Shown here: positions 11,612-25,155 of the stretch, piece by piece
Position numbering within the stretch: the stretch's first letter is position 1
Layout of the letters: each line of letters starts with the position of its first letter
Origin: Molossus alvarezi
Taxonomy: Eukaryota > Chordata > Mammalia > Chiroptera > Molossidae
Assembly (NCBI GenBank): GCA_037176705.1
Contig: CM073889.1
Span: forward strand, 54,243,596 to 54,307,595
DNA length: 64,000 nucleotides
Reading direction: 5' to 3'
Notes under the pieces: model-generated
Told to the model about the DNA's origin: nothing
The model's input: the letters and a program-made list of their open reading frames with translations, nothing else
The model's database searches: none
Made by a program: the position numbers and the translations under genes

Positions 11612-13546
11612 CTTGGATATGAGTTGTTTGCCTGGTAGAGTCTACAAAGCATCTCGATACCAAATACAGGGTGCGCTGCCGAAATGAAACATTTTGGTTA
11701 GAGCAGTGTTCAGGTCGTGGAAATCTATACCCTATTCAGTTCTACACACATTCTCTCCATGCGTTACCAAATGAATCAGAGTCATGCCATTGATCCACCA
11801 TACATTTCACTGTTTGTGCCGATTTCCACATTAACATAAGGTGTAGATACCTGTTTTCTGCAGAGAATTGAATGTAAACCCTTGTCCTCAGTGTGAAATG
11901 CTGGAATTATCCCGTGGAAATGAGCGATAACTCCCGAACTTATGCTTAAAATACCCTGTGACAGATTCAACCTATTTCTTGATATCTGACAGAATCATCT
12001 CCATTATAACAAGGATTCCAAAGAGTTTCAGGCCTTTGAATAATGGTCCTGGATTCACATGTTTCAAGAGTATTTCCCAGAAGAACCTATGAAAATACAG
12101 TGGATAATCAAAGGTGTGCATCACTGGTGTTCTTTCTCTGCAGAATTATATATTTACATTCAGTTCAAGAGCAGCATGGAAACCTCAATATGGTGTAGTG
12201 GCAACTGGACTGTTCAGTGGCTCTCTGACCTAAAAACAGTGTTCCCATTGACTAACTTCTTCACATACTGTCTAAATATGGTGAAGAGGATTCTTGGGCT
12301 ATACCCACTTCACAAAACATGGAACCAACACTGGTGTTCTGTTCTGCAGATTATGTGTTAGAACAGTTGAGGAAAGTATTGATTCAAGGTAATGTGGCAA
12401 CCTAACGTTTGCCTATGCCCTTAGACATACTTCTCACCAGAGATCTTTCTAGGAGCGTTTATACACACCAAACCGATTCCAAACGAACTGTGATAGAACT
12501 CTGCAATTCAGTTGAGGAAACTCACTTCGATGAAGCCTAGAGAGTGAGGCTTCTCCAACCATAAGCTGTTTTGGGTAAGTACCTAAGAAATGTCTGTTTG
12601 TTAAGGTGTAATCACACGAAAACCTAGCCATGCACGTTTCTTTCTCTTGTTCCCTACACACAATTACAAGACTTGCTGGTGCAGTCTCAGATATCCTGAA
12701 TTATGGGCAAAACTCTGTGAGAGCCAGGGGCAACATTCATTGGTGGCATGTTTAAACTTGGGAAATTGAGTACCTTTGCAAGGAAAGTGTGTAGATACAT
12801 GTTCTAGTAGGAAACTGATGGAATGATTGAATAATTCCATTTTGGTTCAGGAAATGCACAGATCTTGGCAACAGTCATGTGAAACACTTGAATATAGACA
12901 CTCTCCTCGTGGTGTGGAGAGATCCAGTCTTCTCCTGGAAAGAACAACTAGGACAGGGCACACTGATGTGTAGAATCAAAAGTTATCCCCTTTTGTGTTC
13001 TGTGTTGGTAATGGTTTCCAAGATTGCACAGTTTTCTACAACATTTCTCAAGGCGATACTTGGAATAAGTATGGTTTCTTCTGTAGCAGTTTGTTTCGCC
13101 TAATTCTTAGTCAGAACAGTGAACCAACCTAGGGTCTAGAATGAAATAATGGAAAGATTGATAACTACTGGTGTTACACATGTGCCATTCTTGAAACAAA
13201 GCAACTGAACACATCTAAAGTGATGTAGTTGAAACATTTGATGTGTACATCCAAGGAGAAATTCATGAATGTGAAGACACTGACAATACCATGGGTGTTT
13301 CACATTGCATTTCTCTGTGAGTTAGAACAAGAGGAGGGTTCTGGAGAAAAGGCACTTGTACAGTTGACCTGGGTATCAATTTCAATTAGCTACCCACACA
13401 TTATGCCTGGTTTGCGCGGCATAGTTTGCATTGGAGAGTTATCCAGTGTTGCATGTAAATGCAGCTGACTGCCTTCTTTCCTATACGACAAGAAAGTCAA
13501 TTTGTACGAGAAGAAGAGGTAACTTTTCAACATACTACTTTTCTTC
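11612..13546 (+). repeat. Satellite unit 7 (1,935 bp), triplet haplotype
   Basis: Third copy of the triplet haplotype. It is one base shorter than unit 6 because a T is lost in GAGATCTTTCTAGG near 12441 (units 5 and 6 have GAGATCTTTTCTAGG). Its end keeps the CACACATTATGCCTGG variant of unit 6. Confidence 0.97.
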
Positions 13547-15481
13547 CTTGGATATGAGTTGTTTGCCTGGAAGAGTCTACAAAGCATCTGGATACCAAAT
13601 ACAGGCTGCGCTGCAGAAATGAAACATTTTGGTTAGAGCAGTGTTCAGGTCGTGGAAATCTATACCCTATTCAGTTCTACACACATTCTCTCCATGCGTT
13701 ACCAAATGAATCAGAGTCATGCCATGGATCCACGACACATTTCACTGTTTGTGCCGATTTCCACATTAACATAAGGTGTAGATACCTGTTTTCTGCAGAG
13801 AATTGAATGTAAACCCTTGTCCTCAGTGTGAAATGCTGGAATTAGCCCGTGGAAATGAACGATAACTACCGAACCTATGCTAAAAATACCCTGTGACAAA
13901 TTCAACCTATTTCTTGATGTCTGACAGAATCATCTCCATTATAACAAGGATTCCAAAGAGTTTCAGGCCTTTGAATAATGGTCCTGGATACACATGTTTC
14001 AAGAGTATTTCCCAGAAGAACCTATGAAAATACAGTGGATAATCAAAGGTGTGCATCACTGGTGTTCTTTCTCTGCAGAATTATATAATTACATTCAGTT
14101 CAAGAGCAGCATAGAAACCTCAATATGGTGTAGTGGCAATTGGACTGTTCAGTGGCTCTCTGTCCTAAAAACAGTGTTCCCATTGACTAACTTCTTCACA
14201 TACAGTCTAAATATGGTGAAGAAGATTCTTGGGCTATACCCACTTCACAAAACATGGAACCAACACTGGTGTTCTGTTCTGCAGATTATGTGTTAGAACA
14301 GTTGAAGAAAGTATTGATTCAAGGTAATGTGGCAAGCTAACGTTTGCCTATGCCCTTAGACATACTTCTCACCAGAGATCGTTTCTAGGAGGGTTTATAC
14401 ACACCAAACCGATTCCAAACGAACTGTGTTAGAACTCTGCAGTTCAGTTGAGGAAACTCACTTCCATGAAGCCTAGAGAGTGAGGCCTCTCCAACCATAA
14501 GCTGTTTTGGTTAAGTACCTAAGAAATGTCTGTTTGTTAAGGTGTAATCACACGAAAACCTAGCAGTGCACGTTTCTTTCTCTTGTTCCCTACACACAAT
14601 TACAAGACTTGCTGGTGCAGTCTCAGATATCCTGAATTATGGGCAAAACTCTGTGAGAGCCAGCGGCAACATTCATTGGTGGCATGTTTAAACTTGGGAA
14701 ATTGAGTACCTTTGCAAGGAAAGTGTGTAGATACATGTTCTAGTAGGAAAGTGATGGAATGATTGAATATTTCCATTTTGGGTCAGGAAATGCACAGATC
14801 TTGGCAAGAGTCATGTGAAACACTTGAATATAGAAACTCTCCTCGTGGTGTGGAGAGATCAAGTCTTCTCCTGGAAAGAACAACTAGGACAGGACACACT
14901 GATGTGTAGAATCAAAAGTTATCCCCTTTTGTGTTCTGTGTTGGTAATGGTTTCCAAGATTGCATAGTTTTCAACAACATTTCTCAAGGCGATACTTGGA
15001 ATAAGTATGGTTTCTTCTGTAGCAGTTTGTTTCGCCTTATTCTTAGTCAGAACAGTGAACCAACCTGGGGTCTAGAATGAAATAATGGAAAGATTGATAA
15101 CTACTGGTGTTACACATGTGCCATTCTTGAAACAAAGCAACTGAACACATCTAAAGTGATGTAGTTGAAACATTTGATGTGTACATCCAAGGAGAAATAC
15201 ATGAATGTGAAGACACTGACAATACCATGGGTGTTTCACATTGCATTTCTCTGTGAGTTAGAACAAGAGGAGGGTTCTGGAGAAAAGGCACTTGTACAGT
15301 TGACCTGGGTACAATTTCAATTAGCTACCCACAAATTATACCCGGTTTGCGCGGCATAGTTTGCATTGGAGAGTTATCCAGTGTTGCATGTAAAAGCAGC
15401 TGACTGCCTTCTTTCCTATACGACAAGAAAGTCAATTTGTACGAGAAGAAGAGGTAACTTTTCAACATACTACTTTTCTTC
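13547..15481 (+). repeat. Satellite unit 8 (1,935 bp), early A-like markers
   Basis: The front half carries several markers typical of A-type units further right: ATACAGTCTAAA near 14201, GTTGAAGAAAG near 14301, GGCAAGCTAAC near 14332, GGAGGGTTTAT near 14388 and GAGGCCTCTCC near 14482. It shares GTTGAAAC near 15164 with the preceding triplet. Private changes include CCAGCGGCAAC near 14661, GTAAAAGCAG near 15391 and a one-base loss in GGGTACAATTTC near 15307. Confidence 0.96.
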
Positions 15482-17417
15482 CTTGGATAGGAGTTGTTTG
15501 ACTGGAATAGTCTACAAAGCATCTCGATACCAAATACAGGCTGCGCTGCAGAAATGAAACATTTTGGTTAGAGCAGTGTTCAGGTCGTGGAAATCTATAC
15601 CCTATTCAGTTCTACACACATTCTCTCCATGCGTTACCAAATGAATCAGAGTCATGCCATGGATCCACGATACATTTCACTGTTTGTGCCGATTTCCTCA
15701 TTAACATAAGGTGTAGATACCTGTTTTATGCAGAGAATTGAATGTAAACCCTTGTCCTCAGTGTGAAATGCGGGAATTATCCCCTGGAAATGAATGATAA
15801 CTCCCGAAATTATGCTTAAAATACCCTGTGACAAATTCAACCTATTTCTTGATATCTGACAGAATCATCTCCATTATAACAAGGATTCCAAAGAGTTTCA
15901 GGCCTTTGAATAATGGTCCTGGATACACATGTTTCAAGAGTATTTCCCAGAAGAACCTATGAAAATACAGTGGATAATCAAAGGTGTGCATCACTGGTGT
16001 TCTTTCTCTGCAGAATTATATAATTACATTCAGTTCAAGAGCAGCATGGAAACCTCAATATGGTGTAGTGGCAATTGGACTGTTCAGTGGCTCTCTGTCC
16101 TAAAAACAGTGTTCCCATTGACTAACTTCTTCACATACTGTCTAAATATGGTGAAGAAGATTCTTGGGCTATACCCACTTCACAAAACATGGAACCAACA
16201 CTGGTGTTCTGTTCTGCAGATTATGTGTTAGAACAGTTGAGGAAAGTATTGATTCAAGGTAATGTGGCAACCTAACGTTTGCCTATGCCCTTAGACATAC
16301 TTCTCACCAGAGATCGTTTCTAGGAGCGTTTATACACACCAAACCGATTCCAAAAGAACTGTGTTAGAACTCTGCAGTTCAGGTGAGGAAACTCATTTCC
16401 ATGAAGCCTAGAGAGTGAGGCTTCTCCAACCATAAGCTGTTTTGGTTAAGTACCTAAGAAATGTCTGTTTGTTAAGGTGTAATCACACGAAAACCTAGCA
16501 GTGCACGTTTCTTTCTCTTGTTCCCTACACACAATTACAAGACTTGCTGGTGCAGTCTCAGATATCCTGAATTATGGGCAAAACTCTGTGAGAGCCAGGG
16601 GCAACATTCATTGGTGGCATGTTTAAACTTGGGAAATTGAGTACCTTTGCAAGGAAAGTGTGTAGATACATGTTCTAGTAGGAAACTGATGGAATGATTG
16701 AATATTTACATTTTGGGTCAGGAAATGCACAGATCTTGGCAAGAGTCATGTGAAACACTTGAATATAGACACTCTCCTCGTGGTGTGGAGAGATCCAGTC
16801 TTCTCCTGGAAAGAACAACTAGGACAGGGCACACTGATGTGTAGAATCAAAAGTTATCCCCTTTTGTGTTCTGTGTTGGTAATGGTTTCCAAGATTGCAT
16901 AGTTTTCAACAACATTTCTCAAGGCGATACTTGGAATAAGTATGGTTTCTTCTGTAGCTGTTTGTTTCGCCTAATTCTTAGTCAGAACAGTGAACCAACC
17001 TGGGGTCTAGAATGAAATAATGGAAAGATTGATAACTACTGGTGTTACACATGTGCCATTCTTGAAACAAAGCAACTGAACACATCTAAAGTGATGTAGT
17101 TTAAACATTTGATGTGTACATCCAAGGAGAAATACATGAATGTGAAGACAGTGACAATACCATGGGTGTTTCACATTGCATTTCTCTGTGAGTTAGAACA
17201 AGAGGAGGGTTCTGGAGAAAAGGCACTTGTACAGTTGACCTGGGTATCAATTTCAATTAGCTACCCACAAATTATGCCCGGTTTGCGTGGCATAGTTTGC
17301 ATTGGAGAGTTATCCAGTGTTGCATGTAAATGCAGCTGACTGCCTTCTTTCCTATACGACAAGAAAGACAATTTGTACGAGAAGAAGAGGTAACTTTTCA
17401 ACATACTACTTTTCTTC
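15482..17417 (+). repeat. Satellite unit 9 (1,936 bp)
   Basis: Private changes include GGATAGGAG near 15485, TTTATGCAGAG near 15725 (a CTGCAG lost, shared with unit 12), CCCCTGGAAATG near 15781, CAGGTGAGG near 16380 and TTTGCGTGGC near 17282, a probable CpG decay product. Confidence 0.97.
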
Positions 17418-19353
17418 CTTGGATATGAGTTGTTTGCCTGGAAGAGTCTACAAAGCATCTCGATACCAAATACATGCTGCGCTGCAGAAATGAAACATTT
17501 TGGTTAGAGCAGTGTTCAGGTCGTGGAAATCTATACCCTATTCAGTTCTACACACATTCTCTCCATGCGTTACCAAATGAATCAGAGTCATGCCATGGAT
17601 CCACGATACATTTCACTGTTTGTGCCGATTTCCACATTAACATAAGGTGTAGATAGATGTTTTCTGCAGAGAATTGAATGTAAACCCTTGTCCTCAGTGT
17701 GAAATGCTGGAATTATCCGGTGGAAATGAATGATAACTCCCGAACTTATGCTTAAAATACCCTGTGACAGATTCAACCTATTTCTTGATATCTGACAGAA
17801 TCATCTCCATTATAACAAAGATTCCAAAGAGTTTCAGGCCTTTGAATAATGGTCCTGGATACACATGTTTCAAGAGTATTTCCCAGAAGAACCTATGAAA
17901 ATACAGTGGATAATCAAAGGTGTGCATCACTGGTGTTCTTTCTCTGCAGAATTATATAATTACTTTCAGTTCAAGAGCAGCATGGAAACCTCAATATGGT
18001 GTAGTGGCAATTGGACTGTTCAGTGGCTCTCTGTCCTAAAAACAGTGTTCCCATTGACTAACTTCTTCACATACTGTCTAAATATGGTGAAGAAGATTCT
18101 TGGGCTATACCCACTTCACAAAACATGGAACCAACACTGGTGTTCTGTTCTGCAGATTATGTGTTAGAACAGTTGAGGAAAGTATTGATTCAAGGTAATG
18201 TGGCAACCTAACGTTTGCCTATGCCCTTAGACATACTTCTCACCAGAGATCGTTTCGAGGAGCGTTTATACACACCAAACCGATTCCAAAAGAACTGTGT
18301 TAGAACTCTGCAGTTCAGGTGAGGAAACTCATTTCCATGAAGCCTAGAGAGTGAGGCTTCTCCAACCATAAGCTGTTTTGGTTAAGTACCTAAGAAATGT
18401 CTGTTTGTTAAGGTGTAATCACACGAAAACCTAGCCATGCACGTTTCTTTCTCTTGTTCCCTACACACAATTACAAGACTTGCTGGTGCAGTCTCAGATA
18501 TCCTGAATTATGGGCAAAACTCTGTGAGAGCCAGGGGCAACATTCATTGGTGGCATGTTTAAACTTGGGAAATTGAGTACCTTTGCAAGGAAAGTGTGTA
18601 GATACATGTTCTAGTAGGAAACTGATGGAATGATTGAATATTTCCATTTTGGGTCAGGAAATGCACAGATCTTGGCAAGAGTCATGTGAAACACTTGAAT
18701 ATAGAAACTCTCCTCGTGGTGTGGAGAGATCCAGTCTTCTCCTGGAAAGAACAACTAGGACAGGGCACACTGATGTGTAGAATCAAAAGTTATCCCCTTT
18801 TGTGTTCTGTGTTGGTAATGGTTTCCAAGATTGCATAGTTTTCAACAACATTTCTCAAGGCGATACTTGGAATAAGTATGGTTTCTTCTGTAGCAGTTTG
18901 TTTCGCCTAATTCTTAGTCAGAACAGTGAACCAACCTAGGGTCTAGAATGAAATAATGGAAAGATTGATAACTACTGGTGTTACACATGTGCCATTCTTG
19001 AAACAAAGCAACTGAACACATCTAAAGTGATGTAGTTTAAACATTTGATGTGTACATCCAAGGAGAAATACATGAATGTGAAGACAGTGACAATACCATG
19101 GGTGTTTCACATTGCATTTCTCTGTGAGTTAGAACAAGAGGAGGGTTCTGGAGAAAAGGCACTTGTACAGTTGACCTGGGTATCAATTTCAATTAGCTAC
19201 CCACAAATTATGCCCGGTTTGCGCGGCATAGTTTGCATTGGAGAGTTATCCAGTGTTGCATGTAAATGCAGCTGACTGCCTTCTTTCCTATACGACAAGA
19301 AAGACAATTTGTACGAGAAGAAGAGGTAACTTTTCAACATACTACTTTTCTTC
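17418..19353 (+). repeat. Satellite unit 10 (1,936 bp)
   Basis: Distinguished by TACATGCTGCG near 17471, AGATAGATGTTTTC near 17651, TATCCGGTGG near 17714, GTTTCGAGGAGC near 18252 and CCTAGCCATGC near 18430. It shares CAGGTGAGG with units 9, 11, 16 and 20. Confidence 0.97.
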
Positions 19354-21287
19354 CTTGGATATGAGTTGTTTGCCTGGAAGAGTCTACAAAGCATCTCGAT
19401 ACCAAATACAGGGTGCGCTGCAGAAATGAAACATTTTGGTTAGAGCAGTGTTCAGGTCGTGGAAATCTATACCCTATTCAGTTCTACACACATTCTCTCC
19501 ATGCGTTACCAAATGAATCAGAGTCATGCCATGGATCCACGATACATTTCACTGTTTGTGCCGATTTCCACATTAACATAAGGTGTAGATACCTGTTTTC
19601 TGCAGAGAATTGAATGTAAACCCTTGTCCTCAGTGTGAAATGCTGGAATTATCCCGTGGAAATGAATGATAACTCCCGAACTTATGCTTAAAATACCCTG
19701 TGACAGATTCAACCTATTTCTTGATATCTGACAGAATCATCTCCATTATAACAAGGATTCCAAAGAGTTTCAGGCCTTTGAATAATGGTCCTGGATACAC
19801 ATGTTTCAAGAGTATTTCCCAGAAGAACCTATGAAAATACAGTGGATAATCAAAGGTGTGCATCACTGGTGTTCTTTCTCTGCAGAATTATAATTACTTT
19901 CAGTTCAAGAGCAGCATGGAAACCTCAATATGGTGTAGTGGCAATTGGACTGTTCAGTGGCTCTCTGTCCTAAAAACAGTGTTCCCATTGACTAACTTCT
20001 TCACATACTGTCTAAATATGGTGAAGAAGATTCTTGGGCTATACCCACTTCACAAAACATGGAACCAACACTGGTGTTCTGTTCTGCAGATTATGTGTTA
20101 GAACAGTTGAGGAAAGTATTGATTCAAGGTAATGTGGCAACCTAACGTTTGCCTATGCCCTTAGACATACTTCTCACCAGAGATCGTTTCTAGGAGCGTT
20201 TATACACACCAAACCGATTCCAAATGAACTGTGTTAGAACTCTGCAATTCAGGTGAGGAAACTCATTTCCATGAAGCCTAGAGAGTGAGGCTTCTCCAAC
20301 CATAATCTGTTTTGGTTTAGTACCTAAGAAATGTCTGTTTGTTAAGGTGTAATCACACGAAAACCTAGCAGTGCACGTTTCTTTCTCTTGTTCCCTACAC
20401 ACAATTACAAGACTTGCTGGTGCAGTCTCAGATATCCTGAATTATGGGCAGAACTCTGTGAGAGCCAGGGGCAACATTCATTGGTGGCATGTTTAAACTT
20501 GGGAAATTGAGTACCTTTGCAAGGAAAGTGTGTAGATACATGTTCTAGTAAGAAACTGATGGAATGATTGAATATTTCCATTTTGGTTCAGGAAATGCAC
20601 AGATCTTGGCAACAGTCATGTGAAACACTTGAATATAGACACTCTCCTCGTGGTGTGGAGAGATCCAGTCTTCTCCTGGAAAGAACAACTAGGACAGGGC
20701 ACACTGATGTGTAGAATCAAAAGTTATCCCCTTTTGTGTTCTGTGTTGGTAATGGTTTCCAAGATTGCATAGTTTTCAACAACATTTCTCAAGGCGATAC
20801 TTGGAATAAGTATGGTTTCTTCTGTAGCTGTTTGTTTCGCCTAATTCTTATTCAGAACAGTGAACCAACCTAGGGTCTAGAATGAAATAATGGAAAGATT
20901 GATAACTACTGGTGTTACACATGTGCCATTCTTGAAACAAAGCAACTGAACACATCTAAAGTGATGTAGTTTAAACATTTGATGTGTACATCCAAGGAGA
21001 AATACATGAATGTGAAGACACTGACAATACCATGGGTGTTTCACATTGCATTTCTCTGTGAGTTAGAACAAGAGGAGGGTTCTGGAGAAAAGGCACTTGT
21101 ACAGTTGAACTGGGTATCAATTACAATTAGCTACCCACAAATTATGCCCGGTTTGAGCGGCATAGTTTGCATTGGAGAGTTATCCAGTGTTGCATGTAAA
21201 TGCAGCTGACTGCCTTCTTTCCTATACGACAAGAAAGTCAATTTGTACGAGAAGAAGAGGTAACTTTTCAACATACTACTTTTCTTC
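19354..21287 (+). repeat. Satellite unit 11 (1,934 bp), recurring haplotype
   Basis: Carries a two-base loss GAATTATAATTAC near 19885, CTGCAATTCAGG near 20242, GGGCAGAACTC near 20446, TTCTTATTCAG near 20845 and GTTGAACTGGG near 21104. The same combination reappears in units 16 (29012) and 20 (36630). A private change is CATAATCTG near 20302. Confidence 0.97.
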
Positions 21288-23221
21288 CTTGGATATGAGT
21301 TGTTTGACTGGAAGAGTCTACAAAGCATCTCGATACCAAATACAGGCTGCGCTGCAGAAATGAAACATTTTGGTTAGAGCAGTGTTCAGGTCGTGGAAAT
21401 CTATACCCTATTCAGTTCTACACACATTCTCTCCATGCGTTACCAAATGAATCAGAGTCATGCCATGGATCCACGATACATTTCACTGTTTGTGCCGATT
21501 TCCACATTAACATAAGGTGTAGATACCTGTTTTATGCAGAGAATTGAATGTAAACCCTTGTCCTCAGTGTGAAATGCTGGAATTATCCCCTGGAAATGAA
21601 TGATAACTCCCGAACTTATGCTTAAAATACCCTGTGACAAATTCAACCTATTTCTTGATATCTGACAGAATCATCTCCATTATAACAAGGATTCCAAAGA
21701 GTTTCAGGCCTTTGAATAATGGTCCTGGATTCACATGTTTCAAGAGTATTTCCCAGAAGAACCTATGAAAATTCAGTGGATAATCAAAGGTGTGCATCAC
21801 TGATGTTCTTTCTCTGCAGAATTATATAATTACATTCAGTTCAAGAGCAGCATGGAAACCTCAATATGGTGTAGTGGCAATTGGACTGTTCAGTGGCTCT
21901 CTGTCCTAAAAACAGTGTTCCCATTGACTAACTTCTTCACACATGTCTAAATATGGTGAAGAAGATTCTTGGGCTATACCCACTTCACAAAACATGGAAC
22001 CAACACTGGTGTTCTGTTCTGCAGATTATGTGTTAGAACAGTTGAGGAAAGTATTGATTCAAGGTAATGTGGCAACCTAACGTTTGCCTATGCCCTTAGA
22101 CATACTTCTCACCAGAGATCGTTTCTAGGAGCGTTTATACACACCAAACCGATTCCAAAAGAACTGTGTTAGAACTCTGCAGTTCAGTTGAGGAAACTCA
22201 CTTCCATGAAGCCTAGAGAGTGAGGCTTCCCCAACCATAAGCTGTTTTGGTTAAGTACCTAAGAAATGTCTGTTTGTTAAGGTGTAATCACACGAAAACC
22301 TAGCAGTGCACGTTTCTTTCTCTTGTTCCCTACACACAATTACAAGACTTGCTGGTGCAGTCTCAGATATCCTGAATTATGGGCAAAACTCTGTGAGAGC
22401 CAGGGGCAACATTCATTGGTGGCATGTTTAAACTTGGGAAATTGAGTACCTTTGCAAGGAAAGTGTGTAGATACATGTTCTAGTAGGAAACTGATGGAAT
22501 GATTGAATATTTCCATTTTGGGTCAGGAAATGCACAGATCTTGGCAAGAGTCATGTGAAACACTTGAATATAGACACTCTCCTCGTGGTGTGGAGAGATC
22601 CAGTCTTCTCCTGGAAAGAACAACTAGGACAGGGCACACTGATGTGTAGAATCAAAAGTTATCCCCTTTTGTGTTCTGTGTTGGTAATGGTTTCCAAGAT
22701 TGCACAGTTTTCTACAACATTTCTCAAGGCGATACTTGGAATAAGTATGGTTTCTTCTGTAGCAGTTTGTTTCGCCTAATTCTTAGTCAGAACAGTGAAC
22801 CAACCTAGGGTCTAGAATGAAATAATGGAAAGATTGATAACTACTGGTGTTACACATGTGCCATTCTTGAAACAAAGCAACTGAACACATCTAAAGTGAT
22901 GTAGTTTAAACATTTGATGTGTACATCCAAGGAGAAATACATGAATGTGAAGACACTGACAATACCATGGGTGTTTCACATTGCATTTCTCTGTGAGTTA
23001 GAACAAGAGGAGGGTTCTGGAGAAAAGGCACTTGTACAGTTGACCTGGGTATCAATTTCAATTAGCTACCACAAATTATGCCCGGTTTGAGCGGCATAGT
23101 TTGCATTGGAGAGTTATCCAGTGTTGCATGTAAATGCAGCTGACTGCCTTCTTTCCTATACGACAAGAAAGTCAATTTGTACGAGAAGAGGAGGTAACTT
23201 TTCAACATACTACTTTTCTTC
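21288..23221 (+). repeat. Satellite unit 12 (1,934 bp)
   Basis: Shares TTTATGCAGAG and CCCCTGG with unit 9. It also has CACTGATGTTC near 21799, CACACATGTCTAA near 21939 (one base shorter, closing the common + frame early), TTCCCCAACC near 22228 and GCTACCACAAA near 23064 (one base lost). These last changes continue into unit 13. Confidence 0.97.
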
Positions 23222-25155
23222 CTTGGATATGAGTTGTTTGCCTGGAAGAGTCTACAAAGCATCTCGATACCAAATACAGGCTGCGCTGCAGAAATGAAAC
23301 ATTTTGGTTAGAGCAGTGTTCAGGTCGTGGAAATCTATACCCTATTCAGTTCTACACACATTCTCTCCATGCGTTACCAAATGAATCAGAGTCATGCCAT
23401 GGATCCACGATACATTTCACTGTTTGTGCCGATTTCCACATTAACATAAGGTGTAGATACCTGTTTTCTGCAGAGAATTGAATGTAAACCCTTGTCCTCA
23501 GTGTGAAATGCTGGAATTCGCCCGTGGAAATGTATGATAACTCCCGAACTTATGCTTAAAATACCCTGTGACAAATTCAACCTATTTCTTGATATCTGAC
23601 AGAATCATCTCCATTATAACAAGGATTCCAAAGAGTTTCAGGCCTTTGAATAATGGTCCTGGATTCACATGTTTCAAGAGTATTTCCCAGAAGAACCTAT
23701 GAAAATTCAGTGGATAATCAAAGGTGTGCATCACTGATGTTCTTTCTCTGCAGAATTATATAATTACATTCAGTTCAAGAGCAGCATGGAAACCTCAATA
23801 TGGTGTAGTGGCAATTGGACTGTTCAGTGGCTCTCTGTCCTAAAAACAGTGTTCCCATTGACTAACTTCTTCACACATGTCTAAATATGGTGAAGAAGAT
23901 TCTTGGGCTATACCCACTTCACAAAACATGGAACCAACACTGGTGTTCTGTTCTGCAGATTATGTGTTAGAACAGTTGAGGAAAGTATTGATTCAAGGTA
24001 ATGTGGCAACCTAACGTTTGCCTATGCCCTTAGACATACTTCTCACCAGAGATCGTTTCTAGGAGCGTTTATACACACCAAACCGATTCCAAAAGAACTG
24101 TGTTAGAACTCTGCAGTTCAGTTGAGGAAACTCACTTCCATGAAGCCTAGAGAGTGAGGCTTCCCCAACCATAAGCTGTTTTGGTTAAGTACCTAAGAAA
24201 TGTCTGTTTGTTAAGGTGTAATCACACGAAAACCTAGCAGTGCACGTTTCTTTCTCTTGTTCCCTACACACAATTACAAGACTTGCTGGTGCAGTCTCAG
24301 ATATCCTGAATTATGGGCAAAACTCTGTGAGAGCCAGGGACAACATTGATTGGTGGCATGTTTAAACTTGGGAAATTGAGTACCTTTGCAAGGAAAGTGT
24401 GTAGATACATGTTCTAGTAGGAAACTGATGGAATGATTGAATATTTCCATTTTGGGTCAGGAAATGCACAGATCTTGGCAAGAGTCATGTGAAACACTTG
24501 AATATAGACACTCTCCTCGTGGTGTGGAGAGATCCAGTCTTCTCCTGGAAAGAACAACTAGGACAGGGCACACTGATGTGTAGAATCAAAAGTTATCCCC
24601 TTTTGTGTTCTGTGTTGGTAATGGTTTCCAAGATTGCACAGTTTTCTACAACATTTCTCAAGGCGATACTTGGAATAAGTATGGTTTCTTCTGTAGCAGT
24701 TTGTTTCGCCTAATTCTTAGTCAGAACAGTGAACCAACCTAGGGTCTAGAATGAAATAATGGAAAGATTGATAACTACTGGTGTTACACATGTGCCATTC
24801 TTGAAACAAAGCAACTGAACACATCTAAAGTGATGTAGTTTAAACATTTGATGTGTACATCCAAGGAGAAATACATGAATGTGAAGACACTGACAATACC
24901 ATGGGTGTTTCACATTGCATTTCTCTGTGAGTTAGAACAAGAGGAGGGTTCTGGAGAAAAGGCACTTGTACAGTTGACCTGGGTATCAATTTCAATTAGC
25001 TACCACAAATTATGCCCGGTTTGAGCGGCATAGTTTGCATTGGAGAGTTATCCAGTGTTGCATGTAAATGCAGCTGACTGCCTTCTTTCCTATACGACAA
25101 GAAAGTCAATTTGTACGAGAAGAAGAGGTAACTTTTCAACATACTACTTTTCTTC
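23222..25155 (+). repeat. Satellite unit 13 (1,934 bp)
   Basis: GAATTCGCCCGTGG near 23515 is shared with units 14 and 18. AAATGTATGATAAC near 23528 and the pair GGGACAACATTGATT near 24337 are private. The second of these marks the left edge of the 7,618-bp duplication. Confidence 0.97.

Larger units (their letters stand above)
7457..13566 (+). repeat. Local triplication of one unit (period 1,936 bp)
   Basis: Bases 7457-9527 match bases 9393-11463 at +1,936 with no difference seen. The next stretch repeats again at +1,936/+1,935, differing by a single T lost near 12441. The left edge is where GAAATACATG (unit 4) becomes GAAATTCATG (9392). The right edge is where CCTGGTAGAG returns to CCTGGAAGAG (13567). 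Three shared losses, namely one GGATCC, one CTGCAG and one GTTTAAAC site per unit, set this block apart. Confidence 0.93.
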
